A DNA stretch of 64,000 nt from Ornithinibacillus gellani (lineage in GTDB: Bacteria > Bacillota > Bacilli > Bacillales > Amphibacillaceae). Below, one piece after another: positions 8,352 through 19,086 of the stretch (position 1 is the stretch's first letter; the number at the start of each line of letters is the position of its first letter). The position numbers and the translations under genes were made by a program. The notes under the pieces are model-generated. The model saw only the letters and a program-made list of their open reading frames with translations. It was not told the origin of the DNA and searched no databases. Where the stretch lies: contig NZ_QTSZ01000051.1 of assembly GCF_003730295.1 (NCBI RefSeq), positions 1 through 64,000 on the forward strand. The letters are read 5' to 3'.

Positions 8352-8549
8352 GGAATCGTCCCTAGACGATTCCTTCCATATTTATATGAGGTTGTAGAAA
8401 TCGGCCAATGCCGATTTCATCCTTATCGAAAAAGAAGTTTGTTGGTGCGGCTTAGGCGGGTGGACTGCTAGAGTCAGAGCTAGTAATAGATAACTCCGAT
8501 TTCGAAAAAATATATTATTAAATGAAGTAGGAATCGGCGCGCCGATTCC
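8352..8549. repeat. repeat element C: three hairpins
   Basis: Hairpins at 8352-8373 (arms GGAATCGTC and GACGATTCC), 8397-8418 (GAAATCGGC and GCCGATTTC) and 8530-8549 (GGAATCGGC and GCCGATTCC), each followed by a TTCC/ATCC pyrimidine tail. The first differs from the standard stem by paired changes on both arms. They stand upstream of the coiled-coil gene and in front of array C. Confidence 0.85.
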
Positions 8550-8600
8550 TTCCTCATGATGTATTTCATTATATAACACCAGTAGATTTCGCAATTTGGT

Positions 8601-8873
8601 GCGCGAGTTTGGCCGCCTGGTGCGCGACTTCACCCGGTTGGTGCTCGACTTTCGGCATGCGGCGCGCGACTTCACCCGGTTGGTGCTCGACTTTCGGCAT
8701 GCGGCGCGCGACTTCGACCGGTTGGTGCTTGACTTTAAGCATGCGGCGCGCGACTTCGACCGGTCGGTGCTCGACTTTCAGCATGTGGCGCGCGACTTCG
8801 ACCATTCGGTGCTCGACTTTACCCGGCTAGCGCGCGACTTTCAGTGGTCGGGGCGCGACTTCCGGTGTACGGC
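8601..8873 (+). repeat. repeat element C: GCGCGC-type 21-bp array
   Basis: Thirteen units with exact 21-bp period, starting GCGCGACTTC or GCTCGACTTT, with variable halves such as CACCCGGTTGG, TCGGCATGCGG and CGACCGGTTGG that alternate in pairs. It ends about 60 bp from the 3' end of the GH1 gene. No start or ribosome site supports the open frames running through it. Confidence 0.9.
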
Positions 8874-8933
8874 ACGCGCCCCCCAGTCTCCGCGCAATCC
8901 AGTGGGAGCCGCCCCCCCCACGCAACAGCCGTT

Positions 8934-10400
<1,467 letters not shown>

Positions 10401-11285
10401 TTATACCGTTTCCAGCTCGAGCATTAATCCGTACACCGCGCCAAGCATATTGGCGTGCTGGCGATATGCACAAGCTTCCACGTTTGGTTTAATATGTGAT
10501 GCTTCAAAACGTGCTAATAATTCATCTAATTTCCGATTAATATGATCAATGAGGTCCTCTCGCGCACTGATTCCTCCGCCGATTAAAATTACCTCTGGAT
10601 CATACATGTACTGTAAATTATAAATACCTATGGCGAGCAGCTCAAAAAATTCCTCCACAGCCTGATGGCAAATGGCATCTCCTGCATTCGCCATTTCAAA
10701 GATGTATTCTCCGGATAAATCATGGATAGAACAGCCTTTTAAGCTAGCAACTTTTTTCACCAGGGCTCCGGTCGAGGCAGTTGTACTCCACGTATCATAG
10801 CCCGCATCGGTCGGAATCATCATATAGCCGAATTCGCCGCCGTGCAGGTTCGCACCTTTATGAATGCGTCCATCCTTGATTACCGCTCCACCAATACCTG
10901 TACCAATCACAATGACCAGTACATCCTGTTTATCACTTGCCTTGCCCTTCCATATTTCCGCATAGCCGGCGCAGTTTCCGTCATTATCCATAAATACCGG
11001 GATGCCGATCCGATCTGCCAGCATTTGTTTTATATTTGGACCATGCAAATAGGGCAAGGCACTGGTGCCATAAATGACCCCTGATGCGGCAACTGCACCA
11101 GGACTACTGATGGCCAAGCCAGCTACATCTGGATAGGCATGATATTTTTCTACGATAAAATCGATTAATCCAGTCAATGTGGCTGGCGTTTTTACTTTTC
11201 CCATCGTCAAAATCGATGCTGCTTCATCGACCAGACCAAATTTAATAAATGTTCCACCAATATCTACAGCCAAATACTGTTTCAT
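10401..11285 (-). CDS. ROK-family sugar kinase, beta-glucoside kinase type
   Basis: 294 residues. ATP-binding DIGGTFIKFGL near the N-terminus, catalytic segment DNDGNCAG, then GTGIGGAVI and LHGGEFGYM. The CxCGxxGC zinc motif of ROK glucokinases and NagC-type proteins is absent. The same lack is known in BglK, the ATP-dependent beta-glucoside kinase of Klebsiella, whose length and layout are similar. Placed between an ABC importer and a phospho-beta-glucosidase, it probably phosphorylates an imported beta-glucoside at the 6-hydroxyl. A plain glucokinase acting on released glucose is the alternative. Confidence 0.8.
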   Translation of the reverse strand: MKQYLAVDIGGTFIKFGLVDEAASILTMGKVKTPATLTGLIDFIVEKYHAYPDVAGLAISSPGAVAASGVIYGTSALPYLHGPNIKQMLADRIGIPVFMDNDGNCAGYAEIWKGKASDKQDVLVIVIGTGIGGAVIKDGRIHKGANLHGGEFGYMMIPTDAGYDTWSTTASTGALVKKVASLKGCSIHDLSGEYIFEMANAGDAICHQAVEEFFELLAIGIYNLQYMYDPEVILIGGGISAREDLIDHINRKLDELLARFEASHIKPNVEACAYRQHANMLGAVYGLMLELETV

Positions 11286-11360
11286 TTCCTTTCACCCCTT
11301 ACCTCGATGCCTTACCTGTTACAACAAACACCTACCTGTTGTTTCCTTTCTGTTTGCAGC

Positions 11361-12374
11361 TTAGCTGATTGCACAGGATTTTCTGATGACCAGTTCAGGG
11401 TCTACCATGACCGCGTTTGGCTGCACATCTTTATTAATTAGGTCATGAAGCATGCGCGCCGCTAATTTCCCCATTTTATCCTTATCCTGCCGAACGGTCG
11501 CAAGTGGCGGATCACTGTAACGACAAGCCTCGATGTCATCACATCCAATCAGCTTGATATCCTCTGGCACGCGGATTCCTTTTTCTTTTAATGCCTTTAA
11601 TGCACCCAAGGCCATCATATCTGAAGCCGCAAACACTGCCTCAGGAATATCCGCATGCGCCAATATCCGATTCATCGCCTCATAGCCACTTGCTTCAAAA
11701 TAATCCCCGTGCTGGATCCACTCCTCCTCCACCGTCATGCCAAATGCATTCATATGCTGGGTAAAGCTTTCCTTACGAATATTAGACACGACTGAATCAT
11801 CCGGCCCGCCAATAAAAGCGACTTTCTTGATCGAACTGGAATATAAATGCGTCACGACCAGCTCGGAAACTTTCCGATTTTCAGTTGTTACATAACTGGA
11901 ATTCGGACCACTTAACTCAATATCAATCCCAACACAAGGAACAAGGCTGTTATCGAGCTCATTTGTCGCATCCTCAATCCGATCCCCGGCAATAATTAAA
12001 CAGCCATCCAGTTGGAAATGATTACAGCGTGCCAAATAATCCTGTTCATCCTTGCTAAATTTATTATTGGAAAACAGCAAAATATCATAGCCGAGATTAC
12101 CAATCGCATTTTTAAACGCATTTACCACATCATTAAAAAACGGGTGGTTCATCTCCGCATTGATATTCCCGGCATAAATCAAACCAATCAAATTCGATTT
12201 TTTCGTTGCCAAGGATTTAGCTGAAAAAGTGGGCTGATAGCCTGTTTCTTCAATAATTCCTTTTATTTTATCAATGGTCTTTTGACTAATATTTCCCCTT
12301 TGATTAATTACTTTTGACACTGTACCAGGAGAAACATTGGCTAGCTTTGCAATATCTTTAATCGTTAGTTTCAT
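11361..12374 (-). CDS. LacI-family transcriptional regulator
   Basis: 337 residues: N-terminal LacI helix-turn-helix (LTIKDIAKLANVSPGTVSKVIN, with the hinge helix around AKSLATKK) and a periplasmic-binding-protein-like sensor domain (IGLIYAG…, IGCDDIEACRYSDPPLATVRQD). It lies within the operon between the permease and the kinase, so it is co-transcribed and probably autoregulated. The three palindromes with central CG upstream of the binding-protein gene are its likely operators. The inducer is presumably a beta-glucoside or its phosphate. Start set at the second Met (12374), which has better spacing to GGGG. Confidence 0.88.
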   Translation of the reverse strand: MKLTIKDIAKLANVSPGTVSKVINQRGNISQKTIDKIKGIIEETGYQPTFSAKSLATKKSNLIGLIYAGNINAEMNHPFFNDVVNAFKNAIGNLGYDILLFSNNKFSKDEQDYLARCNHFQLDGCLIIAGDRIEDATNELDNSLVPCVGIDIELSGPNSSYVTTENRKVSELVVTHLYSSSIKKVAFIGGPDDSVVSNIRKESFTQHMNAFGMTVEEEWIQHGDYFEASGYEAMNRILAHADIPEAVFAASDMMALGALKALKEKGIRVPEDIKLIGCDDIEACRYSDPPLATVRQDKDKMGKLAARMLHDLINKDVQPNAVMVDPELVIRKSCAIS

Positions 12375-12407
12375 CATTCTACCCCATGTCTGTGCGATCT
12401 TTTATCC

Positions 12408-13235
12408 TTATTTTACCGAACCTTCTGTAATACTGGAGATAAATAATTTATTAAACATCAAAAATACAATGACAAGTGGAATCGTTGCCCAAAATACGCC
12501 AGACAGCATCATGCCGAAGTCGACGTTACTTGTCGTATTCATCGATGATAAAGCTACCTGTATTGTATACATATCAGGGTCCCTAAGAACAGTAAATTGC
12601 CATAAAAACTCGCCCCAGGTTGCCGTAAAGACAATAATTCCCAATGTAGCAAATGCCGGTAAGATAATGGGCAGGACAATGCTTCTGAAAATATGAAAAT
12701 TCGAGCATCCATCCAATTTCGCCGCTTCGATTAATTCATCCGGAACCGAATTCGAAATATATTGTCGCATTAAAAATATTCCCAGTGGATTCAGGAAAAA
12801 AATAATCATTGCCCCGAACAATGTATCCAATAAATCAAGCTTCGCCACCAGGAAATACTGTGGAATTAAGCCGAGCTGTGGTGGGATAATCATCGTTAGT
12901 AAGATTGAAATGAAAAAGATGTTTTTCCCGGGAAATTTAAATTTAGCAAAGGCAAACCCAGCAAGCGAGCTAATGAATAGCACGACTAGCGTTACGACCA
13001 GACAGACGACCAACGTATTCCACATCGCCCCGAAAAACGGGATCTTTTCCAATACCTTTTGAAAATTTTCAACGAGCATATCCCCTGGCGTCATGGTGGG
13101 CGGAATCGCGTTATATGCCGCACTCGGTCTTGTCGCCATGACAAACATCCAATAAAACGGAAAAATAGACAGGAAGGAAGCAATAACTAAAAAGAGATAC
13201 ATGAAAAATCGACCAATCTTCCATTGTTTTTTCAT
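12408..13235 (-). CDS. sugar ABC transporter permease, MalG type
   Basis: 275 residues with six membrane helices. The cytoplasmic EAA loop that docks on the ATPase reads EAAKLDGCSNFHIFRSIVLP (residues about 180-200). It partners with the MalF-type permease upstream, whose stop overlaps this start by four bases (ATGA). No ATPase gene is in the operon, so a shared MsmX-type ATPase encoded elsewhere must drive it. Confidence 0.88.
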   Translation of the reverse strand: MKKQWKIGRFFMYLFLVIASFLSIFPFYWMFVMATRPSAAYNAIPPTMTPGDMLVENFQKVLEKIPFFGAMWNTLVVCLVVTLVVLFISSLAGFAFAKFKFPGKNIFFISILLTMIIPPQLGLIPQYFLVAKLDLLDTLFGAMIIFFLNPLGIFLMRQYISNSVPDELIEAAKLDGCSNFHIFRSIVLPIILPAFATLGIIVFTATWGEFLWQFTVLRDPDMYTIQVALSSMNTTSNVDFGMMLSGVFWATIPLVIVFLMFNKLFISSITEGSVK

Positions 13236-14161
13236 GACTTGATCCTCCTTCCCTTTTTACGAATTCCAGATGTCAAATACGTATTAATTGCTGAAGCCAC
13301 CACAATAATAAACAATAGGATAACCGCCGTTGCAGAACCCGTTCCAAACGATTGCAGACTAAAGGCATCACGATACAAATACATCACAACCGTCATTGCC
13401 TCTGTCCGGCTAAAGGCTTGGGCCCCTAAGAAAACCGTCGGCTCGGTAAATAATTGCAACGCACCAACCGTCGAAAAGAATACGGTTAACACGATGAATG
13501 GCTTTAACAATGGAATCGTAATATAACGCAATTGCTGAACCACACCCGCTCCATCTATGCGAGCCGCTTCGTACAAGTCCTTGGGAATACTTTGCAAGCC
13601 AGCCAAATAAATAATCGTATTATAGCCAATCCAACGCCAAAACACCATAATGGAAATTGCGATTTTCGCGCCCCATTCACTTGTTTTCCAGGCGACCGAA
13701 TCCATGCCAAATAGATTCAATATATAGTTGGCCAGCGCCGTGTCATTACTGCTGAAAAATACCCCAAACACCAATGCCACCGCAACCATCGACGTAATAT
13801 ATGGTAGAAATATCATCGCACGAAAGGCATTTTTAAATTTCAAATATGCCTGATTTAAAATAAATGCGAGAATGACCCCGACGATAATTTGGGGAGCGGT
13901 CCCCATAATCCCCATCACGATCGTGTTGTACAACGCCTTCCAAAATGTCGGGTCATGCAATACGATATTAAAATTATGCAGCCCCACAAACGTCATGTCA
14001 CCAAGACCATTCCAATTTTGAAACGCAAGATACAGACTAAATACCGCGGGATATAGACCAATAATCGCAAAAATGATGAAAAAAGGTGAGATATACAAGT
14101 ACGCACTAATCTTATCCTTCGTTGCCTCTGAGCGATATTTCCCTTTCCGCTTGAGCGCCAT
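13232..14161 (-). CDS. sugar ABC transporter permease, MalF type
   Basis: 309 residues, six membrane helices after a basic N-terminus. The EAA loop reads EAARIDGAGVVQQLRYITIP. Second gene of the operon after the binding lipoprotein. The 4-bp overlap with the next permease suggests translational coupling of the two subunits. Confidence 0.88.
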   Translation of the reverse strand: MALKRKGKYRSEATKDKISAYLYISPFFIIFAIIGLYPAVFSLYLAFQNWNGLGDMTFVGLHNFNIVLHDPTFWKALYNTIVMGIMGTAPQIIVGVILAFILNQAYLKFKNAFRAMIFLPYITSMVAVALVFGVFFSSNDTALANYILNLFGMDSVAWKTSEWGAKIAISIMVFWRWIGYNTIIYLAGLQSIPKDLYEAARIDGAGVVQQLRYITIPLLKPFIVLTVFFSTVGALQLFTEPTVFLGAQAFSRTEAMTVVMYLYRDAFSLQSFGTGSATAVILLFIIVVASAINTYLTSGIRKKGRRIKS

Positions 14162-14237
14162 TTCCTCCCCTCACTTTCCTAGCATAATGCCAGCTGCCAG
14201 TTACGATGTAACATAGCAGCCAGCAATCTAATCTCCC

Positions 14238-15527
14238 TTAGCGATTAATCAGATCCTTGATTCGCTTCACCGCTTCATCCCATTCTTTTTCCGGATCAGC
14301 GTTTTGCTGCTGTACATTTTTCATTGCATTCAACACTTCATCATTGGCCGCTTTATATTTCGGTCCTTTGTAAACGAAGCTAATATCCTGTGCCGCATTT
14401 GCGAAATACTGGGACGTGCTCTGACCACCGAAAAATTCATCCTCGATATTTTTAAACTCCTCCATCTCATACACCACTGGAGAAGACGGGAACAGACCCG
14501 CATCACTTGTAAATGAAGTCAATTGACCATCTGGGGAAACAAGCCATTTTACAAATTCATAGGCTTCCTCTGCATGCTCGGTTTCCTTTGGGATAGAAAT
14601 ATAAGAGCCACCCCAGTTACCAGCGAATTCTGTTGGCAATGTCGCAATCCGAAAATGTCCGGAAGCATCTGGTGCATTATCAAACATCCAACCCTTCAAC
14701 CAGGCCGCTCCAAGCTCTGCAGCAAAATCACCATTATTGACCGCATTACCCCACTCCGGTGTCCACATATCGTATTCACCAATAATGCCACGCTCATTGA
14801 GATCAACCGCCAAATCATACGCCTCTCTTACCGCATTACCAGGCTCCTCAATTAACAGATTCCCCGCTTCATCAAAAAAGCTCTTTTCCGCCCCATCAAT
14901 AATTGCCCGATAGGCCATCTCCATGCTATCCAAAAATGGCTTACCTGTTTTATCTTTAATCTGTTCTCCAACCTGGATGAAATCCTTTTTCGACTGGATT
15001 AACTTCTCCACTTCATCTGGCTCTGTTGGCAGGCCAGCCTCTTCAAATAAATCCGTCCGATAAAACATGGCTTTCGGACCAATATCTGTCGGCAAACCAA
15101 ACAAGAAATCCCCATCATTGTTTTCGCCAATTTGCCATTTCCAATCCAAATACTGATCTTCAATATCCTTTGCACCTAAATCATACAGATTCGTAAACCG
15201 ATCCTGTGCCTCCTTGAAACGATCCAGCTGGTCAATCTCCAGCATCGCAATATCAGGCGCACCACTGCCAGCCGATAACGCAGTAAACAAACTATTATGA
15301 TGATCATCCGTTTCCGACGTCTTCACCTTGATCTTTACACCAGGATGCTCCTTCTCATACTCCTTCGCCATCTCCTCATAATTCGTCGCACCAAATATCC
15401 AGAAATTTAACGTCACATCGCCATCCTTCGCCTCACTCGACGACTTCCCCTTATCACTGCACGCCGACAACGCAAAAACAACCAAAAACATCATTGCAAC
15501 GAAGAAAAATAAATTCCGCTTCTTCAC
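14238..15527 (-). CDS. sugar ABC transporter substrate-binding lipoprotein
   Basis: 429 residues. The signal peptide ends in lipobox LSAC, so the protein is anchored outside the membrane. The mature part is a family-1 binding protein (VTLNFWIFGATNYEEMAKEYEKEHPGVKIKV at its start, then APDIAMLEIDQLDRF). I use the GTG at 15527, which directly follows GGGAGGTAATTG; the longer frame adds a non-signal-like stretch. First gene of the beta-glucoside operon. Substrate inferred from context as an oligo-beta-glucoside. Confidence 0.87.
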   Translation of the reverse strand: MKKRNLFFFVAMMFLVVFALSACSDKGKSSSEAKDGDVTLNFWIFGATNYEEMAKEYEKEHPGVKIKVKTSETDDHHNSLFTALSAGSGAPDIAMLEIDQLDRFKEAQDRFTNLYDLGAKDIEDQYLDWKWQIGENNDGDFLFGLPTDIGPKAMFYRTDLFEEAGLPTEPDEVEKLIQSKKDFIQVGEQIKDKTGKPFLDSMEMAYRAIIDGAEKSFFDEAGNLLIEEPGNAVREAYDLAVDLNERGIIGEYDMWTPEWGNAVNNGDFAAELGAAWLKGWMFDNAPDASGHFRIATLPTEFAGNWGGSYISIPKETEHAEEAYEFVKWLVSPDGQLTSFTSDAGLFPSSPVVYEMEEFKNIEDEFFGGQSTSQYFANAAQDISFVYKGPKYKAANDEVLNAMKNVQQQNADPEKEWDEAVKRIKDLINR

Positions 15528-15710
15528 ACCAATTACCTCCCAATATGTTTGTTTAAAAACCAGGTAACCACGAACCATCCAACCCCCACTACACGACGCT
15601 CGGCAAGCGCACCCCCTTCAACATTTTTGCAAACAAGCTGAGCTCATGACTCCCGCCCGAGACCATTACTTTATGTCCCAATTGGAGCGGTTGCTTTCAT
15701 AATCCTTTTG

Positions 15711-15726
15711 AGGAAACCGGTTTCCT
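15711..15726. promoter_or_regulatory. LacI-family operator O1
   Basis: AGGAAACCGGTTTCCT is a perfect 16-bp palindrome with central CG, as bound by LacI-family regulators. It lies downstream of the promoter within the leader of the binding-protein gene. Confidence 0.65.
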
Positions 15727-15757
15727 AAAAGGGTAAATAAAAAAGGCCTTAGCAGTT

Positions 15758-15773
15758 AAGAAACCGCTTTCTT
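15758..15773. promoter_or_regulatory. LacI-family operator O2 over the transcription start
   Basis: AAGAAACCGCTTTCTT resembles O1 and sits directly after the -10 box, over the expected +1, which is the classic place for repression. It also resembles a cre site, so CcpA could bind as well. Confidence 0.65.
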
Positions 15774-15778
15774 TACTC

Positions 15779-15806
15779 ATTATATATCAAACTATAAAAA
15801 TATCAA
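15779..15806 (-). promoter_or_regulatory. sigma-A promoter of the beta-glucoside operon
   Basis: On the minus strand: TTGATA (15801-15806), a 16-bp spacer, then TATAAT (15779-15784). It reads into the operon and lies between O3 and O2. Confidence 0.7.
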
Positions 15807-15835
15807 TACAATTTTCATAAAATTATTACGATAAT

Positions 15836-15851
15836 AGGAAATCGCTTTCTT
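15836..15851. promoter_or_regulatory. LacI-family operator O3 upstream of the promoter
   Basis: AGGAAATCGCTTTCTT shares the GAAA-C-CG/GC-TTTC pattern of O1 and O2 and lies about 30 bp upstream of the -35 box. Three sites could allow looping. It abuts repeat element D. Confidence 0.5.
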
Positions 15852-15861
15852 TCACATGCAA

Positions 15862-16359
15862 GAATCGATAAGCCGATTCCTCCCTGTGTTGTATTTCACT
15901 ATTTGATGCTCGAATTCACCTGGTTGAGGCGCGGGTTGGGTCGGCTGGGGCGCGAGTTTGGCCCGTTGGTGGGCGACTTTCGGTGTTCGGGGCGTGAGTT
16001 TGGCAGGGCTCCAGGACTTTTTAAATGATGTTGAAATCGGCAGCTGCCGATTTCTTCCCTTTTGATGCATGCGACTTCCGCTCAAAGGTATGCGAGATTG
16101 GTACTGGGGCATGCGAGTTTGAGCTAAAGGTATGCGACTTTAAGGCGGGAGCATGCGACTTTGAGGCTGGGGCATGCGACTTTCATGCCGGAGCATGCGA
16201 CTTTCTGGCCAAATGAAGGGAACAGATTCTTTTAAATGAAATAGAGTTGGAATCAGCGAGCAGATTCCCTCTTTTACTTCAATGAAAGGGAAGGAATAGG
16301 CAGACCGCCGATTCCAACAATATTGAAACGTAATGTCGAAATCGGACGTAGCCGATTTC
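15862..16359 (+). repeat. repeat element D: hairpins and both types of 21-bp array
   Basis: Order: an imperfect hairpin (15862-15879), five GCGCGC-type units (15908-16012), a perfect hairpin (16033-16054, GAAATCGGC arms, loop AGCT), seven GCATGC-type units (16067-16213), then degenerate hairpins at 16249-16268 and 16293-16315 and a last one at 16338-16359. This is the same order as in element A (GCGCGC array, hairpin, GCATGC array, closing hairpins), so A and D are copies of one composite element. It ends 30 bp from the 3' end of the next lipoprotein gene. Confidence 0.9.
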
Positions 16360-16388
16360 TTCCTTCTCAATCAGGCAAACATGCAATA

Positions 16389-17402
16389 TTAATTCATCGG
16401 TATCAATTCAATTTCAATTTTTTCTTCATCTTGATTTATATAGTTCATCATAAGATATTTTGCATCACTTGATGCTTTAATCGTTTCGACTATCTCCAAT
16501 TCAGTTTCTATATTTTCATGCTGTTTGTTTGCCAAGTTATATTTGACGACATTCCCATTTTGATTTTCTATATAAACAATATTATTTTTAAAAACAGTAA
16601 AACTGTATACCCATTCATCGGTAATTTTTTCGTAGACATTTCCTGCGGTATTTGTGTATGTTAACACATTCGTTACCCAATCAAAATGGTCGGTAAACTC
16701 CAAGGCAAACATATTCTCTCCTAATACATCAATATATCCTGGTGTCCCGTGCTTTGCCTCAATTTGTTTAACTTCTTCTGTTTTTAAATCGTATGAAACA
16801 AAATAGTTTTCACCATTAATCATATCAGTCCAATAAACAGAACCCATATGCATCTTAATAAAGTTATTATAAAAGTTATGATTATTTACTTTACTAATGG
16901 TTTTATAATCATTTTTATTTATATCATATAATGTCACAACGGAGGGCTTGTCACCATCTCCCATCCCAATCCATGCCACATTATTATCCATTAAGTATGG
17001 TGCAACTAAATCTAGCATATCCGGCGCAGCTTCATAAATTGTTTTCCATTTATTTTGATGACGGTCGAACAATATTATTTTTGCATTTTCCCCATCATTA
17101 GCGGATTCCACCCATGTAATATAATTTTTATTGACCATTAAATCATTGATCCGTTTTAATTCTCCATCCGTTTCATATATTACTTTTTCCGCGTGGTTAT
17201 CCAAATCATACGCTATTATTTTGTTAATATAGTCCTCTTCTGATCCAACTGCAATAAATATTTGGTTATCAAATAGCTCCATACTGGAACTATTGACATA
17301 TCCAGTTAAAACAATTTTTTGTTTCTCCTGAACCTCCCCGCAGGATACTAAAAATATAAAACATATAAAGATAGTAAAGTTATATCTTTTAAAGCATGAC
17401 AT
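16389..17402 (-). CDS. lipoprotein with beta-propeller-like repeats
   Basis: 337 residues. The N-terminal signal ends with lipobox LVSC (Cys at about residue 21). The mature chain has repeated segments of the type I-x-x-Y-D-L/I-x-x-(K/H), followed by a W/Y-rich strand (IIAYDLDNH, VTLYDINKN, FVSYDLKTE, VVKYNLANK), which suggests a six- to seven-bladed beta-propeller facing the outside. GGGAGAC precedes the ATG. No enzymatic motif and no family name recognised. It is monocistronic and followed by repeat element D. Confidence 0.7.
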   Translation of the reverse strand: MSCFKRYNFTIFICFIFLVSCGEVQEKQKIVLTGYVNSSSMELFDNQIFIAVGSEEDYINKIIAYDLDNHAEKVIYETDGELKRINDLMVNKNYITWVESANDGENAKIILFDRHQNKWKTIYEAAPDMLDLVAPYLMDNNVAWIGMGDGDKPSVVTLYDINKNDYKTISKVNNHNFYNNFIKMHMGSVYWTDMINGENYFVSYDLKTEEVKQIEAKHGTPGYIDVLGENMFALEFTDHFDWVTNVLTYTNTAGNVYEKITDEWVYSFTVFKNNIVYIENQNGNVVKYNLANKQHENIETELEIVETIKASSDAKYLMMNYINQDEEKIEIELIPMN

Positions 17403-17583
17403 AATAGGTCTCCCATCGCGTTGCTTTCATTCATTTATTTTTGGTAGAAGCGGAGATAATGCTTTATTTTATTTCTTTTAAAACAGGATAATATTTATCT
17501 TAACATACCTATAAAAATCGGATATTACTTCTTTTATTACTTTCATCCTAAAACAAGTAATCCTATGATATTCGTATTTATTG

Positions 17584-18480
17584 TTAATAAATCATATTAG
17601 GATTACCACCGCTTCTATATGCCTTTGCAGTTGCTAAAAAAGCGCCTTTAGTTTTACTTGAACCTACTGGGTCCCAGTGTTGACCATAGTAAATATTACT
17701 ATAATGTGGATCAACATTTCTTACCTTCTTTACATTATTAGTATAATCATATGACCATGAACGAACAGAATTATAATGACGGATATCTTTATTTTTATAC
17801 CTAGGTAAATGTCGTGTTTGCAATAATATTATTGGAGCCCTTCTTGCATTAATTAGGTTACTTTTAATTCTATTTTCCCAGGTAGTCTGTTGAGAAGTAG
17901 TTACATTTCCAACAACATATTTAGTAAATTTATATGTGCTAGTATATTTATTTAATGCATCCCTTAATCCATAGGATGATGATCCTGCCTTTGTTGTACC
18001 AGCTAACTTAGCAAGTGTATCCTGGGAAGGTAATCCAGTTGTCGAGTTTTTATGAAAACTCAAATTTTGTTGTACTGCTGCAGGCCCACAATAATATCCA
18101 TTAATCTGTTTACGCGAAGCCATATAAACTGAATACCACTGACCATCAGGTATCTGGTTTATTTCCTTCGGGTCAACGGGTATACTAACACCTAAAAATT
18201 CAACTGCTTCCTTAAGTTCACTTGAGTTAGTGTAGCTAAAACTTGGAATTTTTTCGGATTCATTAAAGAATAATTCAATTTCTTTATCACGTTCTTTTTC
18301 TTCAAGTTCTGATTTAATAATTTCTTCTTCTGATATACTTACATCATCCAACACCCCAGTATGGTTAAAGGACTCATAATTTTGACTGTTTCCATCCAAT
18401 TCAGCGGAAACATCAGTCATTAACAAACTAAAAGTTAGTAAAAAAGCAAAAATCATTGAATAGAATTTTTTATTAAACAT
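17584..18480 (-). CDS. secreted C39-like cysteine protease family protein
   Basis: 298 residues: signal peptide (about 1-26, ends DVSA), an acidic pro-like region (27-105), then a C39-like papain-fold domain. The motif YYCGPAAVQQ carries the presumed catalytic Cys with a preceding Gln in KQING. HYNSVRSWSYD and NVDPHYSN could supply His and Asp. Proteins of this type are secreted and of mostly unknown target; peptidase activity is inferred from the motif. AAAAAAGGAGGAATA precedes the ATG. Confidence 0.72.
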   Translation of the reverse strand: MFNKKFYSMIFAFLLTFSLLMTDVSAELDGNSQNYESFNHTGVLDDVSISEEEIIKSELEEKERDKEIELFFNESEKIPSFSYTNSSELKEAVEFLGVSIPVDPKEINQIPDGQWYSVYMASRKQINGYYCGPAAVQQNLSFHKNSTTGLPSQDTLAKLAGTTKAGSSSYGLRDALNKYTSTYKFTKYVVGNVTTSQQTTWENRIKSNLINARRAPIILLQTRHLPRYKNKDIRHYNSVRSWSYDYTNNVKKVRNVDPHYSNIYYGQHWDPVGSSKTKGAFLATAKAYRSGGNPNMIY

Positions 18481-19086
18481 TATTTATTCCTCCTTTTTTT
18501 GAAAAATCATATTGCTATAACATTGAAACTTTCAAAAGCAGCACCTCCTTGTATCTTATTATATTTTACTACTTTAAAAGTAATAATTTCTTTCATTTAC
18601 ATTCTTTACTTTTTATAGCTGGTCTAGTTTAGTTAATTTTAAGATATGGGATCTTATTATATTTAGAAGATAATATAACTTCTCGAACGAAATAATAATT
18701 ACTTTGAACATACCACGAATGGCTCCCAATACGTATTGGGAAAGTTATTAATAATATCGACCTTATTCGTGAATATTCGACAAAATTCATTGCATTTTAT
18801 AATCGAACAAATATTCTAGTTTCCCAACATGGAAATTTCTATTAACTTTATATACTAATCTACTGAATAAAATCCATTTCCCACCCATTTTCCCTTTTTC
18901 ACCTGCTTATTTTCCAGAAAGCTTCATTATTTCTTATTTCGAAATTTAATATTTCTCTCTTCCCCTTCGTTTTGAAATATAATTCTGCATCGTACAATTC
19001 TGCTGTTCTGCTCGTTTCGTTTTATTTTCCTACAATACAAGTACCGCGGAATATTGGAAAGGCCTTTCCCTTTGGAGTGCAGGGGA
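18481..19086. other. long AT-rich intergenic region
   Basis: About 600 bp between the protease-like gene (minus) and the sigma gene (plus), so it must hold two divergent promoters. I see poly-pyrimidine tracts and no open frame with a ribosome site. No clear -35/-10 pair can be picked out with confidence. Confidence 0.5.
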
